Shown piece by piece: positions 1-8,500 of a stretch of DNA of 50,928 nucleotides; within the stretch, counting starts at the first letter, position 1, and the number at the start of each line of letters is the position of its first letter. The stretch is from Deltaproteobacteria bacterium. Its GTDB lineage: Bacteria > Myxococcota_A > Polyangia > HGW-17 > SLPX01. The translations under genes were made by a program, and so were the position numbers. The DNA lies in assembly GCA_021162935.1 (NCBI GenBank), contig JAGGXR010000082.1, positions 1-50,928 on the forward strand, in the 5' to 3' direction. The notes beneath the pieces are model-generated. The model saw only the letters and a list, made by a program, of their open reading frames with translations. It did no database searches and was not told the DNA's origin.

Positions 1-204
1 CGCCTTAAAGACCTGCTGGGCGGTCATCATGCCGTGCCGCCCATTCTCTGGGTCGTCAAGGCCGCGAATGAGGTCGTCGTAGACCAGGTCGATGATTTCC
101 GGCCGCTGGGCGATGAGGGTGGCCATCATATCCAGCTCGGAGGCGTGAGGGTGGTTGACTGCGGGCGCGACAATTGGCAGTTGCTGGCGTATCTTTTTTC
201 TCAT
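1..204 (-). CDS. Transposase-like protein, N-terminal 68 residues (runs off the window start)
   Basis: Reading the minus strand from an ATG at 204 gives an open frame to the window edge that starts MRKKIRQQLP. It contains a His-Ala-x-Glu-Leu segment, a helix ending in LVYDDLIRGL, and then GRHGMMTAQQVF. This succession (HA-x-EL, V-x-x-DL, GR-x-GMTAxQV) is what I know from the N-terminal region of ISNCY/IS1182-like transposases, where it precedes the DDE domain. The DDE domain, the stop and any inverted repeats lie outside the window, so whether the element is intact cannot be judged. The gene diverges from the fic-family gene, with about 217 bp of relatively AT-rich DNA between them. The family assignment rests on pattern recall over a short segment and is moderate. 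Confidence 0.55.
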   Translation of the reverse strand, partial: MRKKIRQQLPIVAPAVNHPHASELDMMATLIAQRPEIIDLVYDDLIRGLDDPENGRHGMMTAQQVFKA

Positions 205-383
205 CGGGGCTCGCTCTTCCTTTGTTTGCGCGGCCTTCCGCGTTTTTGGTTACTACAAGGAAGAACGTTTTGGCCCCGTTGTTTATTCGAATTATTTTCG
301 ATTTATTTTGTGATTCCCAACATTTGCCACTTCTGGGATGGAAACTATTTAACGGTTTACCGGTTTCTTTTAATTACGGGCGG

Positions 384-409
384 CCTTGTTTAACGAACGT
401 TGAACAAGG
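384..409. promoter_or_regulatory. 26-bp near-perfect palindrome over the fic-family ribosome-binding site
   Basis: Two 12-bp arms, CCTTGTTTAACG and CGTTGAACAAGG, are separated by AA and differ from a perfect inverted repeat at one position, which would be a G-U pair in RNA. The right arm runs into the AAGGAG Shine-Dalgarno at 406-411, and the start codon is at 422. The site could be an operator for the winged-helix domain of the protein encoded just downstream, or an mRNA hairpin that hides the ribosome-binding site. The symmetry is seen directly; either role is inferred. Confidence 0.6.
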
Positions 410-421
410 AGTCGCTGCGAT

Positions 422-1270
422 ATGAAAAGGGGCGTAGCAGGATCTTACGAAACCGCGTATGTCGCGGGGGAACAGATTCAGGCCTTCATCCCTCATCCAT
501 TGCCCCCAAAGCCGTCCCTTGAACTGAACGATCAGCGTCAGCGATTATTGGAACGCGCCACACTGGCACTCGGGCGGCTGGACAGTATTACCTTACTCTT
601 GTCCGATCCCGCCCTTTTTCTTTATGCCTATGTCCGTCGTGAGGCGGTGCTCTCCTCGCAAATAGAGGGTACGCAATCTTCCCTGGCCCAACTGCTGCTT
701 TTTGAACTGGAAGAAGCGCCGGGTGTTCCTTTGGATGATGTGACGGAAGTCTCCAATTATGTCGCGGCGCTCAATCACGGCCTGGTGCGAATGAAAGAGG
801 GTTTTCCGCTGTCGAATCGCTTGATACGGGAGATGCACGCCATCCTCAGCCTGTACTTCAAGCAGCACCGCTCCGAGTACTACCGCCTGCTCGATCTGGT
901 GCGCACCGATGGCGATTGGGAAGCGTGGGTGGATTTCTTTCTGGAGGGTGTGGCGCACACGGCCTCGAATGCAGTCGAAACCGCCCGGAGGCTCGTCAGG
1001 CTTTTTCAACAAGATGAGCAGAAGGTCCAGACACTTGGCCGCTCTGCCTCCACCGCACTGCGCGTCTTCCGGGCTCTTTGTGAGCGCCCCCTGGTCACGC
1101 TGAACCAGATCTGCAAGCACACGGGGCTTTCTTTTCCGGCTGCTTCCAAAGCCATGCAGGCGCTGGAAGGGCTCGGCATTGTCCAGGAAATCACCGGCCG
1201 GCGTCGCAACCGTGCGTTTGCGTATCAACAGTATCTGACGATTTTGAGTGAGGGCACGGAGTCATTATGA
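422..1270 (+). pseudogene. Fic-family protein with the catalytic Fic core deleted in frame; N-terminal and winged-helix parts retained
   Basis: The 282-aa frame matches the common Fic architecture of an N-terminal DUF4172-like/Fic_N segment, Fic core, and C-terminal winged helix, but the middle is missing. Residues 1-142 look normal and include the inhibitory-helix motif SSQIEG (S-x3-E-G, residues 78-83) and the RLIREMHAIL helix that precedes the core. The next residues, SLYFKQHRSEYY (from about 143), belong to the helix that normally follows the core. The HPFxxGNGRxGR AMPylation loop and the flap between them, roughly 95-100 residues by comparison with the usual length of about 370-390 aa, are absent, with the frame kept. 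The C-terminus (about 210-270) is a plausible winged helix. ATG 422 is preceded by AAGGAG. The protein cannot be a standard AMP transferase; it may be a relic or may act as a DNA-binding regulator. The stop overlaps an ATG (ATGA), but no convincing gene follows. Confidence 0.75.
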
Positions 1271-1294
1271 AACGAACGCAAGTGATAAGCCTGT

Positions 1295-1312
1295 CCGCCG
1301 CGAGGTCGGCGG
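1295..1312. terminator. Hairpin between convergent genes, possible terminator
   Basis: CCGCCG and CGGCGG pair perfectly across a 6-nt loop, in the 70-bp gap between the convergent stops of the fic-family gene (1270) and the giant lipoprotein gene (1341). There is no U-tract on either side, so intrinsic termination is only a possibility. Confidence 0.3.
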
Positions 1313-1340
1313 TTACTCAGGACCAAGGCTATCGCAGGCG

Positions 1341-4300
1341 CTATCGCGGGCGAGCTGGTTTGATGGGCTTGGTGGGCTGGAGTTTTCCCTTCTTGATGAG
1401 GAAGGCGATGACCTTTTTGCCCGGAGCGATGGTGATTGTTTTGGTCACGAGGCGTTCCGCCTTGTTCGACTCGTCCCACAGCAATGCGATGGTGGCCGTG
1501 ATCGGATGGCTGCGCTGCGGGCTGTCCGCAACCGGACGGACCTCCAGGTACAGGTCGCCGTCCGGCAGCGTGGTGAACCGTTCGGCATCCAGGTTGAGGT
1601 GGTCGTATCGGATGGAGGCTTGTATGGGCTCTGCCTGACCGGGACCTCGGACGCGAAGACGGAGCGTTGGTCTGGGCTGGCGCCAGGTCAGGGTCACGAG
1701 GAGTTTGCCCGCCCAGGTGTGGAGACCGAGTTGTCGTTTTCTGGCGGCGAGCTGGCTGGCCGTTGGAAATGCGACGGTGTCGGTGTCAGCAGCGGCAGTC
1801 TGCTGTTTGGCGTGTTTGTCGGATGGCGCTTCAGTCTTCGATCCTGGTTTCGATCCTGGTTTCGATCCCGACCGTGCAGGAACCAGGACGGATGGTTGAA
1901 CGTGGTGGGTCAGTCGGGCCAAGATGACGGACATCATGATCCGCGCGGCGGCGGCGGAGCCGCTCGTTCTGGTTCCCACTTCGGCCGTTTGCGAGACGCC
2001 TGCGGCTAGGCGCAATGCCTGGTCGAACCTGTGCGTGCAGATCGCGGCCCTCGCCATCATCAGGGGCACCGTCTTGTTCGATGGAATGAGCCATGCCAGG
2101 AGTTCGTACTGGGAGTACGCATCGCGGCACCAGCCATGAGCGAGTTCTTCGTCGGCCAGGGTGAGCCTGGCCATCGGGTCGAAGGGGGCTGCCTCGACCA
2201 TTTCACTGAATGCGCGCCGAGCTTCCTTCTTGTCTCCGAATCGATAGAGAATTTCGCCGATGAGACGCCTCGTGTCCAGGTCGGTTGCTGGGTCTGCTCT
2301 CAGTTGCCAGGTAAGGTCCAGGGCGGATGCCTGGTCGCCTGCCTTGACGTACAGCGCAAGGAGGAGGCGTCTGAGCCGAATGCTGCTGGGTGACAGGGCG
2401 ATGAACGACTGGACGAATCGGATCTTTTTCGTGGTTTTCTTGTACTTGGTCAATCCTGTGCGGAGCAACGTCCAATCGATATTCCCTTCGAGGTTGAGAC
2501 CGGCCCTGGCCGCCAGCACGTCGGCTCTGGTCCGGATGTGCCGCAGGATCTGACGGCGCATGTAGGCCTGAATGGACGGTTTGCCGTCGAAGTCGTGATA
2601 GAGCCGCACCTGCTGCCTGGTCCGACCGACGTGGCGCAACATGAGGTCTAGGAGGGTCTGGCGGTCCAGCCAGGTGTTCAGCTCGCAGCTTCGGTAGGCC
2701 CGACGCCACACGCTGATGGCGCCAGACACGCCGGAATTGCGGGCCAGCCGTTCGCGCCACAGGACTTTGCGCACGGACAGGTACTTGCGGGATGCTTTTG
2801 AGCAGCCCGTGCTGCGTCCGTACCGGCTCCATTTCTGGGTGAAGTGGAACGTGTGGATAAAGGATGCGGGCGCGCCGGGCGGGGGAGCCGGCAGTTTCAG
2901 GGAGAGGACGGCTTGCTTGATGCAGTCCTCGACCTCCGAGTCGTTGAGGCTCGAATAGACCTGTTTGACGGACTTGATGCTGCCGTTGGGCCGCAGCTCG
3001 ATCTGGAGGTCCACGCGGCCTGACAGTTCAGGATGGACCGCCGCCTTTCGCTCGTAGCAGAGGCGCACGGGTTGGTCCCGCCCGGATAGGAGTCTGCTAT
3101 ACAGCTTTGGCCATGACGCCTGACTGCTGCGACTGTCGAGCCAGTTTCGTTCGATGGCCAGGGGCGAGGATGTGACTGCGTTGCCGGCCGAGGCGAGGGC
3201 CTCGACGGTCAGGGCCTGAGCTGGTGGATGGGGCAGCAGGCTTTTGTATCCGGACGCTGCGCCGATTCCCAGGGCGGTCCAAGGCGTCAGCACGCCGAAT
3301 CGGATGCCTAGGTCTGCCACGGCCTCGCGTCCAGCGCCGCGTGCCATCAAGGAGGCGATTCGAGCGAGCGCCCAGCGTCTGGTCAGATCCTTGTGGTCGG
3401 CGACTGCTTGAATCGCCACTTTGTAGGTTGTAGAAAAGGGCTTGCCATTGCGCAGACCACGCACCGTGACCTTTTTCGGGAGCTTTCCGAGGCATCGCGC
3501 CGACACCCGGATCTGTGAGCCCTGCGTGACCGTGAAGGGGGCGGATGGATAGACCTGGTTGACGTCGCCGTCGAAGGTGACCTGGATGCGTCGCAGCGAA
3601 GCCCGAGCCGCTTCCGACAGGATGTGGAACACGGCCACAGCGGCTTCTTGGCGGTTGTTCGCTTCGACCACGGAGCCATCGGGACCAGCGACTGCGCGTA
3701 GGAATTCAGCGTCCGATCCGTTGCCCACGGCCACGGCGAACAGACGCGGCGCACGGCCCGTTTCCCTGAGTCGGTCGCGGATCAGGCCGGGCAGCATGGC
3801 ACCCATGCTTGGTCTTCCGTCTCCGATGTAGACGATGGTGCCGCGCCCGGCGGGCAGGAGTCTCGCCGCGCGGTCGAGGGCAAGGCCGATGTCGCTCGCC
3901 CCGCCCGTTTTTCTCTTTGCCAGGAGCGCCAGGAGTTGATCCTTTCGTTTGGCCGTGGCAGTCGCCGGTTTTCCACCGAGAAGGAGGGCGTCCACGTCCG
4001 AGGCGATCAGCGCGACGCGGTCCGATTCTTTGAGCTGGGTCAGAAGTGCATCGACCGTGTCGCGGACCAATTTGACCTGGGCCGGTTCGAGACCAGCCGA
4101 CAGGTCGGCTACGATCACGAGGTTCATCTGCGTGTCCGCCTTGGAAAAACTGGGATCCAGAACGAGATAGATGGAGTCCGTCTTAGGGGTCCGTTGTGCC
4201 GGGGCCCGGTAGACCACGGTCTTGTGACGGCTCTTTTTTCCGTCCTTGGACAGGAGTTCCAGAACGAAGTCCGCCTTGGGTTGAAAATCGCTCTTGGTGA

Positions 4301-5543
4301 GCAGGACGTGGCCGCCTGACACGCGAGCGTTCAGGGATGCTTGGACCTTGTCAGCGCCTGCCTTCGAAATGTCTGCGTCGATGGCGAATTCAGCCAGGTT
4401 CGGCGCCTTGCCGCCTCCCATCGGATAGACGTAGAGCCGCCGCCCTGGACGGTGCCTGAGCCATTGGACGTAGGTGAGACGCACCACCTTGGTTTTTCCC
4501 GGGCCGATGGAGCTGACGATGCCCTGGTACCAGTCGCCGCCGTTCCATTCCAGCAGAACGGAAGGACTGCTCGTGTGGGAACGCGATCGGAATCGCGAGA
4601 CGATGGATGTTTTGGTCATGGGTTGGCCACCGTTTCCCGTGGCAAAGGATTCGATGATGGCGCCGGCGGGGAGACGAACTCGGTAGAATCCCTGCACCCA
4701 GTACGATTTCGGATTGAAGAAGGTCTGTGTGACCTGTGTGATCGCCATGTCTGACACGATCCGAATCTTGACGTCATGGCGTCGGACCAGCAAAGGATTC
4801 GGGGCCGATCCGTACGCGTTTGCCGGGCGTCCTCCCATGGTGCCGATTCCGGCGGGAGGCATGGCACGGGCGGATCCCACGCGGGCCATGCCGGCGGTCC
4901 AGTCGTCCCAGATGGCCTCGGGAAGGATCTGCGCTTTGTCCCGATTCAGGGTCAGCGTCATTCCAGCGGTGAGCGACTTGGGTTTCTCCTTGCCGACTTT
5001 GGACGCTGGGAGGTAGGCGAGTTCTCCCGCCGCGCAATAGACCTTGGTCGCCTTGCCCAGGGACACGTCGAATCCAGCCTGGACGGCCCGGATCGTTCCC
5101 GATGTCGTGGCAACCGTGATCTCGGCTTTCGCGTCCACGTAGATACGACCGGCCAGGAGTTCGAGGCCGTCTTTGGTCAGGCGCAGGGCGCTTTTTTGGT
5201 CCATGAGGACGAGACTGCCGCGATCGAGTTTGACCAGGGCCCTGCCTGCCTTGTCCGTGCGGACCGTCGCGCCGATGGAGACCCGGCGGTCCGTGGCCAC
5301 GGTTCGGGCCTTGCCTTTGTCTTCGGCGATCTGCACCGGTGAGCGGAGGACCGCGACGGATGCCACACTCGCCTTGAGGTGGGTGGTTTTTCCCGACTCG
5401 GATCCGCACGAACAGAGGAGGGTTGCCGCCATGGTCACGAATGCGGTCACGAATGTCAGCCCGATTGTCGCCGATCGATTTCTTGCGTATGCGGCGGCGG
5501 TCATTTCGGGCATCGCCTCGATGTTTTTGGTCGCTCTACGCAT
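1341..5543 (-). CDS. Giant lipoprotein with FecR-like, VIT, VWA and AgmX/PglI-like domains (1400 aa, second paralog)
   Basis: ATG 5543 has a strong GAGGAGGTG Shine-Dalgarno, and its A is the last base of the upstream paralog's TGA (TGATG), so translation is coupled. Residues 27-46 form a lipoprotein-like signal ending LLCSC (probable lipidated C46). A FecR-like beta domain lies at about 61-180. A VIT domain follows at about 251-365 (QTFFNP near 273). A VWA domain spans about 470-640 with a degenerate MIDAS: DLSAG at 480-484, where D-x-S-x-S is expected, then GGASD and GDGRPS. Further on, VRLCYERK and the strands after it resemble the TonB-like AgmX/PglI C-terminal module of myxobacterial gliding proteins. 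Helical repeats (TPR-like) and a beta-rich C-terminus complete the protein. The short Pro-Gly-Ser-Lys repeat near the C-terminus is encoded by the direct repeat at about 1842-1870. Probably anchored in the envelope with an adhesion or scaffolding role; the function is unknown. Confidence 0.85.
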   Translation of the reverse strand: MRRATKNIEAMPEMTAAAYARNRSATIGLTFVTAFVTMAATLLCSCGSESGKTTHLKASVASVAVLRSPVQIAEDKGKARTVATDRRVSIGATVRTDKAGRALVKLDRGSLVLMDQKSALRLTKDGLELLAGRIYVDAKAEITVATTSGTIRAVQAGFDVSLGKATKVYCAAGELAYLPASKVGKEKPKSLTAGMTLTLNRDKAQILPEAIWDDWTAGMARVGSARAMPPAGIGTMGGRPANAYGSAPNPLLVRRHDVKIRIVSDMAITQVTQTFFNPKSYWVQGFYRVRLPAGAIIESFATGNGGQPMTKTSIVSRFRSRSHTSSPSVLLEWNGGDWYQGIVSSIGPGKTKVVRLTYVQWLRHRPGRRLYVYPMGGGKAPNLAEFAIDADISKAGADKVQASLNARVSGGHVLLTKSDFQPKADFVLELLSKDGKKSRHKTVVYRAPAQRTPKTDSIYLVLDPSFSKADTQMNLVIVADLSAGLEPAQVKLVRDTVDALLTQLKESDRVALIASDVDALLLGGKPATATAKRKDQLLALLAKRKTGGASDIGLALDRAARLLPAGRGTIVYIGDGRPSMGAMLPGLIRDRLRETGRAPRLFAVAVGNGSDAEFLRAVAGPDGSVVEANNRQEAAVAVFHILSEAARASLRRIQVTFDGDVNQVYPSAPFTVTQGSQIRVSARCLGKLPKKVTVRGLRNGKPFSTTYKVAIQAVADHKDLTRRWALARIASLMARGAGREAVADLGIRFGVLTPWTALGIGAASGYKSLLPHPPAQALTVEALASAGNAVTSSPLAIERNWLDSRSSQASWPKLYSRLLSGRDQPVRLCYERKAAVHPELSGRVDLQIELRPNGSIKSVKQVYSSLNDSEVEDCIKQAVLSLKLPAPPPGAPASFIHTFHFTQKWSRYGRSTGCSKASRKYLSVRKVLWRERLARNSGVSGAISVWRRAYRSCELNTWLDRQTLLDLMLRHVGRTRQQVRLYHDFDGKPSIQAYMRRQILRHIRTRADVLAARAGLNLEGNIDWTLLRTGLTKYKKTTKKIRFVQSFIALSPSSIRLRRLLLALYVKAGDQASALDLTWQLRADPATDLDTRRLIGEILYRFGDKKEARRAFSEMVEAAPFDPMARLTLADEELAHGWCRDAYSQYELLAWLIPSNKTVPLMMARAAICTHRFDQALRLAAGVSQTAEVGTRTSGSAAAARIMMSVILARLTHHVQPSVLVPARSGSKPGSKPGSKTEAPSDKHAKQQTAAADTDTVAFPTASQLAARKRQLGLHTWAGKLLVTLTWRQPRPTLRLRVRGPGQAEPIQASIRYDHLNLDAERFTTLPDGDLYLEVRPVADSPQRSHPITATIALLWDESNKAERLVTKTITIAPGKKVIAFLIKKGKLQPTKPIKPARPR

Positions 5544-8500
5544 CACTGCACCTCCTCGACCTTGCCGCCCTGAATCTTGAATCGGGCCAGGTTCTGGTTT
5601 CGTTTGAACACGATGGTCTTCGTCCAGAGGCGTTCGTTCGGTTTGCCTTCGTTCCACATGACCGCCAGTTCCGCCCGTACGATGCGGTTGGTGGGACGAC
5701 CCACGCGTTTGACTTCGATGCGGTAGCCGGCCTTGTCGATTTTGGCGGCGTCGAAGGCTTCGATTCCGTACAGTGAGCCGAGTAACGGCGCTCTGCTGGG
5801 ATGATAGGAACCCACGCCCACGTGCAGTTCCACGTCGGCGGAGGGATGGCTCCAGGTGAGCGCGACGCGCATGGGATGCGCCAGGTCGAGGACGCCGGAT
5901 CGTCGCGTTCGAGCCAGGAGTCGCGCCAGTTCCTCGACCGCGCTTTTCCCAGCGAGGCGAGCCTTCCAACGCAACTTCATGAGGCGAAGGGACGTCCAAA
6001 GGAGCGCCCATCGGGCCAGACCGGTTGCAGATCCCGGCTCGGCCGTGCTCGCCACCCGCTGTTCCAGGCGCAGGGCCTCGTCCAGCCTGCCTGCTCCCGC
6101 GGCTGCGGAAGCCATCAGGAGCAGCACGGACATGTCCTGCGGCCTCAGGCTCGCCAGTGTCTGGTACTGGCGATAGGCCTCGTCGAACCAGCCGTGCGCC
6201 CGGTACAGGTCGCCCAGGCGTCGTCGCACCGACGGGTCCGTGGGCCGAAATTCGACCAATTCCGACAGGATGCGTCTTGCCCTCGTTTCATATTGTTTGC
6301 CGTGACGGAGCAGGAATTCGGCCACGTTGACCCGAAGGTCCGGGTCCGCGTATGGGTTGCCCTCCACCGAGTCGGCAATGGGCAGGCCTTCCTTCCAGCG
6401 GTTCGCTGTTTCGAGTTGATCGAGGAGCAGCATCGTCAGCTTTGCATTGGCGGGATGATCCACGAGGAGCTTTTGCAGGGCGGCGATTTTGAGGTCGGGT
6501 CGGGTGAGCCGGGCCAGAACCTGACGCACCATGGAGAGCTGGATCTGTTGGTCCAACCCTAGGGCCCTGAGTACGATGCGAAGGTCTGATTGGCGTCGGA
6601 CTCGGCCCAGGATGGCGCGACGCAGGAAGCGGCGGATGCCCCAACTCCTGTGGAAACGTCGGTAGAGCGCCAACATGGACCGCGCCGATCCGAGCCGGTT
6701 CAGCATGGCGGACAGGAGCACGCGCCGGTCGGTCCAGGTGTGGAGTTCACAGTGCTGGCGGGCGTCGATCCAGACCTCCATCACGCCGCGGATGCCGCCT
6801 CGCGAGGCGAGGCGTTCGCGCCACAGGCGCCGGCGCGCGGCCAAAGGTTTCTTTGCAGCGGGTGAGCATCGCGAAGGAAGGTGGTTGTGGATATGGATGT
6901 CCACGTGCACATCCACGTCCACAGCAACGCGTCTCGCTCGTGTCTGTTCCTGGCCGGCGCTCTTATTCGACTGGAACTTGAACGGATAGCGCACCACGAC
7001 GAGGCCGCCGCCCCGCGGTTTGGGGAAGCGCCATCGTCTGACCGACAGGGCGATACATCGCTCAGAAGCAGGATTATGGAGCGTGGTGGATGCGATTCGA
7101 GCGGTCCGGACCCGGCCATTCGAACCGATCGCGAACTGGACCGTCACCAGTCCCGACGCATGAGGATTGCGGGCCAGAGCCCTGGACTCGTAGCAGTAGC
7201 GGACCTGGTTGATATGGCGTAAAATGATGCGTCGAATGATGCCTTTGTCCAGCGATCCGGAGACCCTGGCCCGCCCGCCTGTGACCTTGGGCCTCTTGTT
7301 GCCGGTGATGGCAAAGCCGTCGCCCGCTGCTGCGGCGCGATCGCCATGGCGGGTGCGACCCTGTTCTGTCGACGCTAACTGGGCTCGGGCATCCAGCCCG
7401 TCCAGATTTGTTTGACTTCCCTGCTTGGCCAACGAAGCCGTGACGCCCGCTGTTTCGGCGGTATTCCGACGCCGGTGCCTCTGGCCTCCGTATCCGTGCC
7501 CGCTCCCGCCACCGCTGTCGCCCCTGGCGATGCCAGGGGTGGTTTCATTGACGACGAGGCCTGCCTCACTGCCACGTTTCGTGCCCTTCAATCTGAGCGT
7601 CATGGATCGGGCCCGAGGAGCCTTTTTTTGGGGGCGCGCGGTCGCAACCGGCGGTGCGGCTATGGGCCTGCCACTTGGCTTCGCTGCGCCTGTCGTCGCC
7701 GGCTGAGCCTTGGTCTCTTCTTTTTCGTCCGCAGGTTTTTCCGCTTTCGTCTCTTGGACGTTCTTTGCAGCCTGGTCGCGCTGCGTTTTGTCTTTGTTTA
7801 GATCCGCGAGGATCCGTTCCGCCTTTTTGCGTGCATCCTGGACTTTTTTCTTTTCCTCGCCGTCCTGGTCGAGCTGTCGCGTCGACGGGACGTAAAAGGA
7901 CGTGTACGGAGTGATGAGCCCGAATCGTGTGCCCAGCTCCACCATTTCTTCACGCCCTGCGCCCCTGGTCAGGAGCTGAGCGAGCCGGTACGTGGCCCAG
8001 CGGAGCTTGAGATCGCCACCATCGTCCAGGCGTCGGTTGTCCACGGAGAATTGTTGCTTGACTTCCTTTCCGTTCACAAGGCCGACGAGGGTGATGGTCC
8101 CTGGCGCCTTGCCCTTGAGACGACCTGCCACCATCAAGGGGTGTCCGGCCACCACGGTGACGGGCCGTCGCGGGTAGACCTGCTCGACGGTCGGGCCCAG
8201 ATCGACGGTCACCTTCTGCATCACGGGTCGTGCAAGGTGTTCGGCGATACGCAGAGCCGCGCGGCCCGCTCCCGCTTGGTCCGTGACCCTGAGCGCTCGT
8301 CCGCCTGATTCGGTCAGGCCAGCGAGGAGGTCCAGGTTCGCCTCCTGACCCACGGCCACTCCATAGAGTCGGATGGGAGTGGTCAGCCTGGATAGACGTT
8401 TTTTGAGGGACGCCAGGTCCAGTTCGCCCACCGTGGGCATGGCATCGCCCAGGTAAACAATGGCTCCGCGTCGGCCTGGTTGGAGCAGCCGGGCTGCCTG

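Noticed and set aside
1271-1340. Possible second gene of the fic operon starting at the ATGA overlap (MKRTQVISLS)
   Set aside because: The frame quickly runs antisense into the giant lipoprotein gene and shows no family resemblance; at most a remnant.
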